From Albifimbria verrucaria (lineage: Eukaryota > Ascomycota > Sordariomycetes > Hypocreales > Stachybotryaceae), in the NCBI GenBank assembly GCA_020081605.1, contig JAHREC010000062.1, forward strand, positions 930,001 through 994,000: a DNA stretch of 64,000 nt. Reading direction: 5' to 3'. Each line of letters begins with the position of its first letter. Positions within the stretch are counted from its first letter, which is position 1. Made by a program: the position numbers and the translations under genes. Below, piece after piece: positions 48,895 to 57,823 of the stretch. The notes beneath the pieces were generated by a model. The model had not been told where the DNA came from. It was given only the letters and a program-made list of their open reading frames with translations, and searched no databases.

Positions 48895-50610
48895 CTAAAT
48901 TCCCTCCTTGCCTAGCAGTTCGTCTGCAATACCTCGTCCAGCCGCCCTTCCTGAGAAGATGCAGCCTCCCAGGAATGTGCCCTCCAGGGAGTTGTACCCG
49001 TGAACACCACCACCGCCGAATCCTGCCGCCTCACCCGCCGCGTACAGTCCCGGGAAAGGCGATCCATCGGCGCGCATCACATTGCTGCTCAGGTTGGTTT
49101 CGATGCCTCCGAGCGTCTTACGTGTAAGCAGGTTCATCTGCACGGCAATGAGCGGGCCGTGTGCAGGGTCGAGCAGACGATGCGGTGGCGCAATACGGCT
49201 GCGGCGGTCGGGCCAGTAGTTGCGCCCATTGTTAATGAGCATGGCTTGCGCATCCTTGGAGTATGGGTTGTCCATCTGGCTGTCTCGCAAGTCGACCACC
49301 TTCTTGATCTCCGCGTAATCAAGCAGCGGGCCGTTGCGTGCCTTGGCGAGCTCATTCATGCCTGCAACAAGGTCCTGGAGGTTGTCGCGAACAATGAAAT
49401 CCTTGCCATGCTTTTGGAAGTTTTGCACTGGGACTGTGCCCTTCTTACCGAAAACACGGGTGAGAAGCTGCCAAACGCTCTTGTTAGTGATGTCAGGGTT
49501 CTGCTCGGAGCCCGAGAGGGCGAATTCGCGAGCGATGATGCTCTGATCTAGGATAAACCAGGTGTAGTCATAGCCAGTACTGCAGATGTGCTTGAGCGAC
49601 GCAAGGGTATCTGCACCAGGGAACAGGAACGCCGGCAGACGCTTTCCGGTCGCGTCAAGCCATAGCGACGATGGCGCAGGCAGGACACGAATGCCATGGT
49701 TCTGCCAAATGGGATCCCAGTTGTGCAAGCCTTCGGTATAATGCCACATCCTGTCACGGTTGATGACATTGGCACCAGCGGTCTCTGCAATGCCAATCAT
49801 GCGCCCATCGACGTGCGCAGGGACACCGAGGACAAAGTGCTCCGGCACTTTCGGGCCTAACCTGTCAATGGGCCAGGCTGCCTTGACGGCATCAACGTTT
49901 CCGCCAATACCGCCAGAAGACACGACGACAGCAGCTGCACTGCGGATTTCGAAGGTGTCGACGACCTTGCGAGATGATGGTGCGCCGCGTGGCGTATCAT
50001 CCGTCTCGTAGATGCGACCCTTGACGCCAACGGCTCGGCCAGACTCGTCGACAATCAGCTCGTCAACAACATGGCGGAATTTAAACTGGATTATGCCCTT
50101 CTCAGCTGCCTTCTTTACGGGCTCTGCAAAGACGCGGACGACTTCGGGGCCGGTACCCCATGTAACGTGGAACCGGGGCACAGAGTTGCCATGGCCATCT
50201 GCTCGTCCAGCCCCGCGCTCGGCCCACCCAACGTTAGACATGAAGCCCATACCCCTGGCCTTGACATACTTCTCCATCTCATCGGTGGCAAAGTTAACGA
50301 ATGCGTTGGCCCACTGCCGCGGCCAGTGGTCCTCCGTATCTCGGTCGAACGCCGCCGATCCCATCCAGTCCTGGAGGGCGAGCTCGCGCGAGTCGCGAAT
50401 GCCCATGCGCCGCTGCTCGGTGGAATCCACGACGAAGATGCCACCGAGCGACCAGAAGGCCTGGCCGCCGAGGTTCTGTGCATTTTCCTGGTCCAGCAGG
50501 ATGGTGGGGATGTTGCGCTGCGAGAGCTCAAAGGCGGCGACTAAGCCGGCGAGACCCGCCCCGACGACGAGGACGGGGCCTTCGGTTGAAGCGGTATCTG
50601 CGGGAGCCAT
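48895..50610 (-). CDS. FAD-binding dehydrogenase (3-ketosteroid-dehydrogenase / fumarate-reductase-like flavoprotein)
   Basis: An uninterrupted 571-residue flavoprotein. The N-terminal Rossmann motif VLVVGAGLAGLVAAFELSQR binds the ADP part of FAD. LGGQAFWSLGGIF follows, and the C-terminal FAD signature is GLYAAGEAAGFGGGGVHGYNSLEGTFLGGCIFSGRAAG. The layout is that of the succinate dehydrogenase/KstD superfamily, most like the bacterial-type FAD-binding dehydrogenase group (COG3573). No signal peptide is visible. It has no intron and no frame break in 1.7 kb, unlike most neighbours. The substrate is unknown; a steroid or other cyclic ketone is possible by family only. Confidence 0.87.
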   Translation of the reverse strand: MAPADTASTEGPVLVVGAGLAGLVAAFELSQRNIPTILLDQENAQNLGGQAFWSLGGIFVVDSTEQRRMGIRDSRELALQDWMGSAAFDRDTEDHWPRQWANAFVNFATDEMEKYVKARGMGFMSNVGWAERGAGRADGHGNSVPRFHVTWGTGPEVVRVFAEPVKKAAEKGIIQFKFRHVVDELIVDESGRAVGVKGRIYETDDTPRGAPSSRKVVDTFEIRSAAAVVVSSGGIGGNVDAVKAAWPIDRLGPKVPEHFVLGVPAHVDGRMIGIAETAGANVINRDRMWHYTEGLHNWDPIWQNHGIRVLPAPSSLWLDATGKRLPAFLFPGADTLASLKHICSTGYDYTWFILDQSIIAREFALSGSEQNPDITNKSVWQLLTRVFGKKGTVPVQNFQKHGKDFIVRDNLQDLVAGMNELAKARNGPLLDYAEIKKVVDLRDSQMDNPYSKDAQAMLINNGRNYWPDRRSRIAPPHRLLDPAHGPLIAVQMNLLTRKTLGGIETNLSSNVMRADGSPFPGLYAAGEAAGFGGGGVHGYNSLEGTFLGGCIFSGRAAGRGIADELLGKEGI

Positions 50611-51608
50611 GATGACGACGGGTTTGTGTCGAAGCAGAGCAGCCTTTGCTTCATGGGGGTTGTTTCTTAAATATTGAGGGAGTTACGAGGCTCGCCCAAC
50701 GGGGCAGGTCAACCGGTGGACGGAGGCCGGCGCAACTGTCAGATGGAACTTACCGAGGCAAGGATCAATGCATGGTTCGACCTAAGCGCTGGCGTCTGCT
50801 GATCTAGAGGAGTTAACCATTAATACTGTGTATAGGCTAAGGTGGCTTGGCCAACATCCCTCGGTTAAGCAAAGTCTTGGCTACCCTGAAGTCGGGGTTG
50901 AGCATACATGAACTAATTCCATGCGCACTGGACCATAGATGCGATTAAGAGAATATAAATGTTGTTTGGGCAGGGTTTTGAGCTTTAAAGAAATATACTG
51001 CATCAATAATCTTGCGGTCATCGCACGAAGGAGGTTAAACATCCCATGCGCAATCAATCGAACGTGTTAGTTCCTAACAGGTAAATATTCCAGATCTGGC
51101 TCCAAAGCCCCCAGCATTCTTAATACAAATAAGAACAAAGCTAAGAACGATGCTTGCTGCTGAATTTAAAGGTAAATTCCAGAGATCAAGCCACAATAAA
51201 TACAGCTAAGACAAGCCAGCAGACCACTGCTGTTCTCATTTGACCTCTACATGCCCATAATGGCATGATTAATACGAGCTGCTAGAGTTGTAAGGACTGC
51301 ATTAATTTATGCTGTAATCCAAGGTTTCTCTGGGTTAATTAACCCATTTAGAAGGATGGTTGTACTGCAAGTGCTGCTAGTTAAGCTCAAAGCTGTACAT
51401 GTGGATGAACGCCATCAACAGGGTATGAAGCGAGCTGCAGTTCTCACTACATTAAGAGCGCAGCCCCACGATTTCGTGGGGTAAATGCTGATGATGACGT
51501 AATTGTTCTTGTTCTCAAATTTCGAACAATAAAACAGTTTAACTTCTAGGAGCATTGCTATTGTGCCAGTGTCAAGTTATTAAGTATGCTATATCTTGTG
51601 AGTTAATC
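50611..51608. promoter_or_regulatory. Divergent promoter between FAD dehydrogenase and alpha/beta hydrolase
   Basis: About 1 kb, AT-rich in the middle. CCCCACGA-TT-TCGTGGGG at 51464-51481 is a perfect 8-base inverted repeat, 128 bases before the hydrolase start. TGACGTAA (a bZIP-type half CRE) follows at 51495-51502. Both are plausible sites controlling the hydrolase, and perhaps both genes. Confidence 0.5.
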
Positions 51609-52534
51609 ATGCCGGCTGCTATGTCTTTTGAATTGCCAGATCAATTTGTCCACAATGGCTGGACCATCAAGTATCTAGCTCGTGGTAGAGAGGATGCGTC
51701 CTCTAGAAGTTGGGTTGTCTTCGTGCATGGCACTCCATGGTGTTCAGACGTCTTTCGGCCACTCTCAGAAGCCCTGTGGGCGACAGGACGATTCAATCTC
51801 TTACTCTACGATCTTCCTGGGTATGGCCAATCACAATACTTTGATGAGACAGGCACCTTCGAGCAGGACACGTCTGTCAAGGCACAGGGAGAAGCTCTGG
51901 CAGCATTGCTACAGCATCTTAATATCGACGGTAAGGACGCGAGAAAAAACCCCATGTCGTCTCGCACGACATTGCCGGAGTAATTTCGCTCCGTGCACAT
52001 CTACTACACAACTGCGAATACAGTAGCTTGTGTCTATTGGACACAAACTGCGTTCTGCCGTGGGGTGACAAATTATACAACCTAGTACGATCGCATCCGG
52101 AGGTCTTCGAAGAGCTGCCAGCAACCGTCTTTGAAGGGTGCCTTCGAGCAATAATCCAGACAGCCCGTGCGAAGGGCCAGGGACTCGGCCCAGAATGGAT
52201 CGATGTACTTGCACGGCCGTGGCTAGCCGATGCCTCCATCGTCACTCACAACCCGCAAAAGAGTTTTGTCAGACAGATCAAACAGGCCAATGATAGACAC
52301 ACTGCAGAGCTGCTTGATACCGAGGCATATGCAAGAGTTCGTTGCCCAGTAAAAATCTTGTGGGGAGAAAAGGACGAATGGATTCCCTACGATAAAATGC
52401 AAGCACTATCTCGAATGCTCGGGAATAACATGAAAGAGTTTGTGACAATACCTGACGCAGGTCACCTGGTTATGCTCGATCAACCTGAAAGAGTTACCTT
52501 GGAAATTGGTCGCTGGCTTGAGTCGCAGAACTAG
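51609..52534 (+). CDS. Alpha/beta hydrolase with Asp nucleophile (epoxide hydrolase / dehalogenase-like)
   Basis: 308 residues in one exon after one base is restored at the A6C4 run near 51940-51950. The oxyanion part is FVHGTPWCSDVFRPL, then LLLYDLPGYGQSQ. The nucleophile elbow lies just after the break and reads SHDIAG, so the nucleophile is Asp, not Ser. This points to epoxide hydrolases or haloalkane/haloacetate dehalogenases rather than esterases. The acid is in LWGEKDEWIPY and the His in DAGHLVMLDQPE. The start at 51609 (MPAAMSFELPDQFV) fits the domain; 51621 is also possible. It is divergent from the FAD dehydrogenase. Confidence 0.82.
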
Positions 52535-53079
52535 GAACAAATGTCACCATAGTTCCTCACATCGATGTGCTGCTGTCAAATCTCGGCATAAGCGGCATTG
52601 GATGCACATGATCGAGTGTCTTCAGATCTCGGCCTATGAATGGAGTTCTCTGCTCTCCTAATTATAGTCAACAGACAGCCATCGGGTTAGCTAACAAGGA
52701 TAACCAACACCATTCTCGTCGTTCCGTCTCCTAACTAGATGGAATAACTTCACCTACGCTCCGGGTCTATCGAGGAGGGGCGGATGCTGATCCGCCGCAC
52801 CCCGGTTTTGTCTATCCACGACGAGGGTCAAGCCAATCATACGGCGACCAGCATGGTGAAAAAGAAAACCGAACGTCTATTGAAATGCTTCATCGGTGTA
52901 GTGATCAGCCAGACATCAACCATTTTCATCCTTTGGTCCGACACTTCGCAGATTCCTGATTCAGTATGGGGTTGCCTCGAAAACTGACTATAAATTGAGG
53001 AGGATACTCCTCCATATGTATTTTGAAATCCAGTCGATAGGTTTCCATATTGGCGCCTGGGTTGAATAAGCGTATAGCC
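52535..53079. promoter_or_regulatory. Promoter of the AA9 LPMO gene
   Basis: GGCGGAT-GCTG-ATCCGCC at 52779-52796 is a perfect inverted repeat with CGG and CCG spaced by eight bases, the layout bound by Zn2Cys6 dimers. A CCGGGG word (CreA-type SYGGRG) lies on the minus strand near 52799-52804. TATAAAT at 52989-52995 is 85 bases before the chosen start. Regulation by carbon source is likely for this enzyme class but is inference here. Confidence 0.5.
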
Positions 53080-53895
53080 ATGGCACCATCTCTGGCACAA
53101 ACCGCCCTCGGGCTCGTCGCCCTGGCATCCACTGTCATGTCTCACGGCATGGTCACCAGCTACAGCGTAGATGGAAAGAACCAGCAGGGATTCCTCTTGG
53201 ATTACTACTACGCCATTAAGAACGGCCAGTCAGTCCCAGACATTGCCGCTTGGTACGCCGAGAACCTTGACAGCGGTTTTGTCGCACCCGACGCCTACGG
53301 AACCGCCGACATCAACTGCCACAAGAACGCCAAGCCCGGCAAACTCTACACCACTGTTGCTGCTGGCAGCACGATCACCTTCGATTGGACGCCTAAGCAG
53401 TGGCCGCACCCGTACGGTCCTATCCTGGCTTACGTCGCCAAGTGCAACGGCGAGTGCACAAACGTTGACAAGACCTCCCTGAGATGGGTCAAGATCCAGG
53501 AGCAAGGAAGTGAGTGTTCTTGCAGCAACTCAAGTTTTTAATGGATAGGAACGACTAACACTTACTTCTCCAGTCAACTACTCCACCCAGGTTTGGGCCT
53601 CTGCAGAGTTCGTCAACAAGGGCAGCAAATGGGCCGTCACCATTCCCAAGTCCCTTGCCCCTGGCAACTACGTCCTGCGCCATGAAGTTATCGCCCTGCA
53701 CGGCGCCAGCTCCGCTAACGGAGCCCAGAACTACCCCAGTGCTTCAACATCAAGGTCACTGGTTCTGGAACCGCCAACCCCACTGGTGTGCCAGGAACCT
53801 CGCTCTACAAGGCCACCGACCCTGGTATCCTGTTCAACCCTTACACCACCATTACCAACTACGTCATTCCCGGACCTACCCTGTGGAAGGGTTAA
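53080..53895 (+). CDS. AA9 lytic polysaccharide monooxygenase, no CBM
   Basis: A secreted copper enzyme that cleaves cellulose or related glucans oxidatively. The signal peptide is residues 1-21, and mature His1 is His22 in the stretch [10 protein letters not shown], as the copper brace requires. The second His is in [16 protein letters not shown], a variant of the usual HxGP. The third motif is [13 protein letters not shown] followed, after one restored C near 53738, by [12 protein letters not shown] with the conserved Gln and Cys and the axial Tyr region. The intron at 53510-53573 joins IQEQG to [13 protein letters not shown]. The corrected length is 250 residues. There is no linker or CBM1; the end is TLWKG. 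I chose the ATG at 53080, since the in-frame ATG at 53050 would add charged residues before the signal. Confidence 0.93.
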
Positions 53896-55908
53896 GCGGT
53901 TTTGTTGAGCAGCGCGCCTCAATCTTGGAGTAACGAGCTTTCTTAAGGACATGTTCTCTTCGTATATTCCCCATAGCCTAGCCTGTGCTCTATGAGCCAG
54001 CATGGATTTTATGTGCATATTTATACCATAAATTCTAGTAAATATGACAGTTGATTACCATTCCAAAACTGAAGCAAGTTCTGTAAAGCTTTGACGTCAT
54101 CCAACCGGAGGCACGAGGCCTATGAGTTTGTAGAAGTGAAGAAAAGAGTCCATCGTAGCAAAGACTCTTTGATGTTTAATGGACTGGCGCTGGCAATTTC
54201 CGACAGACCAAAACACTGTGATGTTTCAACCATGCATCGTTAGGTTCTGTACTAAGCTAAAATCGATGAAAGGGGCAACACGGAACACTTGCAGGACTTG
54301 ATTCTCACCGAAACATCGGACATGTATTTTATATCTCCAGCTTAGCGAGCTTATGGCTGGGCGTTCCTTTGCTCTAACCACATAACACCCATGATTTCCA
54401 CAGCTGAAAAGGCAGGCTTAGTACTAGCTGGGTAAGTGTATGAGCGATTTGTTTAAGCAATCTCATCATCCGGAAAGATCATTTGATTTAATCGATTAGT
54501 CGAACATCTACATATCCAAATGCCCCTAGTATGAACGCATCGTGTCTAGTGATATTTGTGGGAATGGAGCAAGTGCCTAGCTCTATTGCCACCAAGCCCA
54601 GTATGCATCGATGCAGGAATACGAGGTTTCTATTGTGGCAATGAGTGACATGATCCTGAAAGCGGAGGCTGGGTGAGTGATTCCAACTGCACAGCCTTCC
54701 GTGTTGTCTGTCCCAGACCACATTTGATTAATAAACAAGTGATCAGTCTACTTACTGGATCAGGCATATGATTCTCAATACAAAAACATTATCTTGGTAT
54801 TTTAATTGTTCACCAGATTGATTGTGTATTTGCCAAAAGCATTGTGACAGGTATTAGCCGCAGCAAGCTACAACGATGACTCGAAAGTAACCTTTCTGTT
54901 ACATAGTCGGGAGAGACTGCCAACTATCCTAACAGGAGGTAATTCTACAAATATGTTAATTCAGCTCTGCAAAATCAACTAGACAAACGCAGTGCCATGC
55001 ACTTAGTCCAGAGTCTGACCACAGGCCCGTGCCTGTCCATCGCCACGTAAAATGAACACACAATGGAGGCAAGGAAAAAGGAGAGATGATCGCTGGACTA
55101 AACTACTGCAGGGGCATGTCTTTGGTCGGCAACGCGCTCCCGCCTTGAAAATGCGCTGTCTAGCTCGCCGGCTCCAGGAGATCCCGTCGGGACAGGCAGC
55201 ATCCGGTTCTGCCGCCGGCGCAGGCCGCCCTTGTTTGTGCTCAGATCGTCACGCGTGCTAGCTCTCTTTTGGACTCGCTCCCAGAATCCAAGATCTGGGG
55301 AAAGAAAGCTAGCCAAATGTCTTGAATTGAGCACTGTGATTGGCCATGTGTGAGCCATGGCCCGGAGTGATCATTTGAAATAGTACCGGATTGGACGATG
55401 GTAGCTTGTGTCGTCTCTACAATGTTCAGATCGAGTTAACATGATAATTTCCTTTTGGTAGACTAGATTGGCCACATGCGCAGTGACTGTAATTCCTTGC
55501 GTTGATTGGGTAATCGTAGGACATTCATCGCAAAGGGTCCGGGTCATCGCAGGAAGTCCGTTGAGCGCATTGCCAATCACTTACATGCTACTGGTAGAAT
55601 GAAATGAAGAAAGGTAAGATTGATCACGAACCCTTGCAGCACCCCTCTCGGCAGAAGAGAAGTGCTCCACGAAGGAGGCTATGCCATGAGGAGGCGAACT
55701 TATGGCCTAGACTGGAACGGCTGCGAGCGAGACATCCAAAGATGGGATATGATACAGCTGGGTTGCCCATCCGAAGGCTGGGTCTGCTGGTCTTAAAAAG
55801 CCTGGTTTCCCACATTCGCTTCGTTTGAAATCGGCTCTTCATCATTCATGGCTCAACGGATCATAATCTAGTCGTTCTTTTCAACACAACTGTCTCTCAT
55901 CCATCAAC
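53896..55908. other. Intergenic, 2 kb
   Basis: 3' region of the LPMO gene and promoter of the GPI-anchored protein gene. No gene, RNA or repeat supported. A CTCATCCATCAAC stretch immediately before the ATG at 55909 fits a fungal leader. Confidence 0.45.
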
Positions 55909-57082
55909 ATGTGGGCCGTTAGATTAATGCCAGTTGCTGCGGCTGTTGCCGGCGTAGCAGCTCAGCGACCGACCAACACCAGCATATGCGACTACTACAC
56001 GACTGCTTTGCTGAAGGAAAACACAGCAGAGAACCAGGCCACTCTGCTGACCTTGGTTGTCAACACTGTTGTCATTGGTAACTGTAAGTCACGTAGCAAG
56101 ATATTGGACGAGGCTTGAACTGACAAGGAAACAGACACCAAGCCGAATGTCGGCATCAAGGTCCCAGGCATCCTTGCTCCTGGTAAAGTAAATGGCGAAG
56201 ATGTCAACCTCCTCCCATACTTCAATGGAGACCTTGCCTCTACGAACCGTGGTGGTGACAAGGGCGTGTCTGTCAACTTCCTAGACGGTGGCGGTGCCGA
56301 GCCCCTGAAGAACAACAAGCCTGCCAACGACAAGAAGTCATCGCAATAGTAAGTTGTGGACATAATGCCTCGAGGTCACAGACTGTGTGGTATACTAACC
56401 TTGGTGGTACAGCTTCCTGCTCACCCACTTGTACCAATTCTTCGGTTCGCTGCTTGGATGCTCCCAGCAGGGCATGACCGGCTTCGCAGCCTACATGGCC
56501 GACCCATCCATGTACGAGGTGCACAAGTTCATGGACCTCGACCACAACGAGATGACCTACTTCATCTCGCAGGTCGGACTCGCAGCTGCTTCATTTGGTG
56601 TTGCTGAGGATGATATCAAGGTGGTTGCCAACGCCCTCAACACCATCTTCAACGTCCGCTGCGCCCCGCCCACAACTGTCATCAAGGCCCAGGGCCCACA
56701 GCTACAGTCCATCTGCATTGATGAAGCTACCTGCCCTCTGGCTCCGAACGCAGTTTGCTCTGCATATGATAAGGTCTCGCCTCCCAAGAACAGCACTGGT
56801 CACGGCCACGACAACGGCCACGGTTCGGGATCTGGGTCTGGATCTGGGTCTGGGTCTGGATCTGGATCTGGATCCGGATCCGGATCAGGATCAGGATCAG
56901 GATCGGGTTCAGGATCAGGTACTGGCTCCGGCTCTGGTTCCGGCTCTGGTTCCGGCTCTGGCTCAGGCTCAGGAAGCTCCAACCCCAGCCCCAGCTCGTC
57001 TGTTATCCCTACCTCGGGCGCTGTAGCCAACGGATTGAGCTTCATTGCGCTAGTCGTTGCTCTTGGTCTGTTTGCTCTGTAA
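55909..57082 (+). CDS. Predicted GPI-anchored cell-surface protein with Ser-Gly repeat, unknown function
   Basis: 352 residues, no frame break, introns 56084-56134 and 56349-56412. It has a signal peptide (MWAVRLMPVAAAVAGVAAQ), then a globular part with ICDYYTTALL, HLYQFFGSLLGCSQQG and CPLAPNAVCSAYDKV, which contains several Cys. A Ser-Gly dipeptide repeat of more than twenty units follows (about residues 272-325), then a Ser/Pro stretch and a hydrophobic tail (GLSFIALVVALGLFAL) after small residues, the pattern of a GPI signal. The repeat probably acts as a flexible, glycosylated stalk holding the globular part away from the wall. I recognise the globular part as a type seen in ascomycete hypothetical proteins but can name no function. 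Confidence 0.82.
56820..56975 (+). repeat. Hexanucleotide minisatellite coding for Ser-Gly
   Basis: Units of GGATCT, GGGTCT, GGATCA, GGCTCT and relatives repeat in frame, all coding Gly-Ser. The mixed third bases show that the protein repeat is kept while the DNA diverges. Copy number may vary between strains. Confidence 0.85.
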
Positions 57083-57823
57083 CCATCTTAAAAACATGAA
57101 AAAGTGGCAGGCCGGGATGATCAACGCTGCTTATGCCTCGTTTCCGCCTGGCTTGTCACAGGGTGTATACTCGGGTTGGTGTGATTGAAAGAAGGGTCCT
57201 GATACGGAGGCCCAGCTTGCTGAATAATCCATACCACATTGGGTAATTATCCGCCTACAGCACAGCCAAGTTGGTGGATAACGGATACGGTTACTTGTAC
57301 ATGAAATGAATGGGATAATGGAATCATGTCTCCTCAGATAGTCTAATGGAAATACAACGGTTATAGCTGAATTATCTCTTTATCCTTGTTTTTATTTTAT
57401 TATTTTTACCGTAATTATCAGTACATAAGAACGCAATGGCGAATGCATATCCGGATCTTCGGCTCAGTGGGAATTGGAGAAGCTCGATCCCGTCATTCTT
57501 AGCTCCAATGACCCACTGGAGCAGCCAGAGTATGGGGTATCAAAGGCCTGCTGCTATAGGCGGAGGGGCCTGGAGCTCAGAGCTACCCCGCTAAACGACA
57601 GGGGACGTTTGTGGTGACTCCGCTACCTGCTGCATTTGGTTCTCCAAAAGTGCCTGTGACTGTTATCCGGAGGAACCTCCACCCTTATCTTGTCCAGCTC
57701 CTGCTCGTCCCACCTGACCTCGACTTCGTTTTGTACTTGTCTCTTCTTTTGGCCTTTGTCTTTCCTTTTCCCTCTTTCTTTACTCTCGTCGTTCACCAGC
57801 ACTGACTGTTCGTCGAAGCAAAG
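57083..57823. other. Intergenic
   Basis: A T-rich 3' region near 57380-57410 and a CT-rich promoter at 57700-57800 just before the amidohydrolase start. No other feature seen. Confidence 0.45.

Noticed and set aside
56800..57045. A minus-strand frame made of Pro-Glu and Pro-Asp repeats
   Set aside because: It is the reverse of the Ser-Gly minisatellite and has no gene signals.
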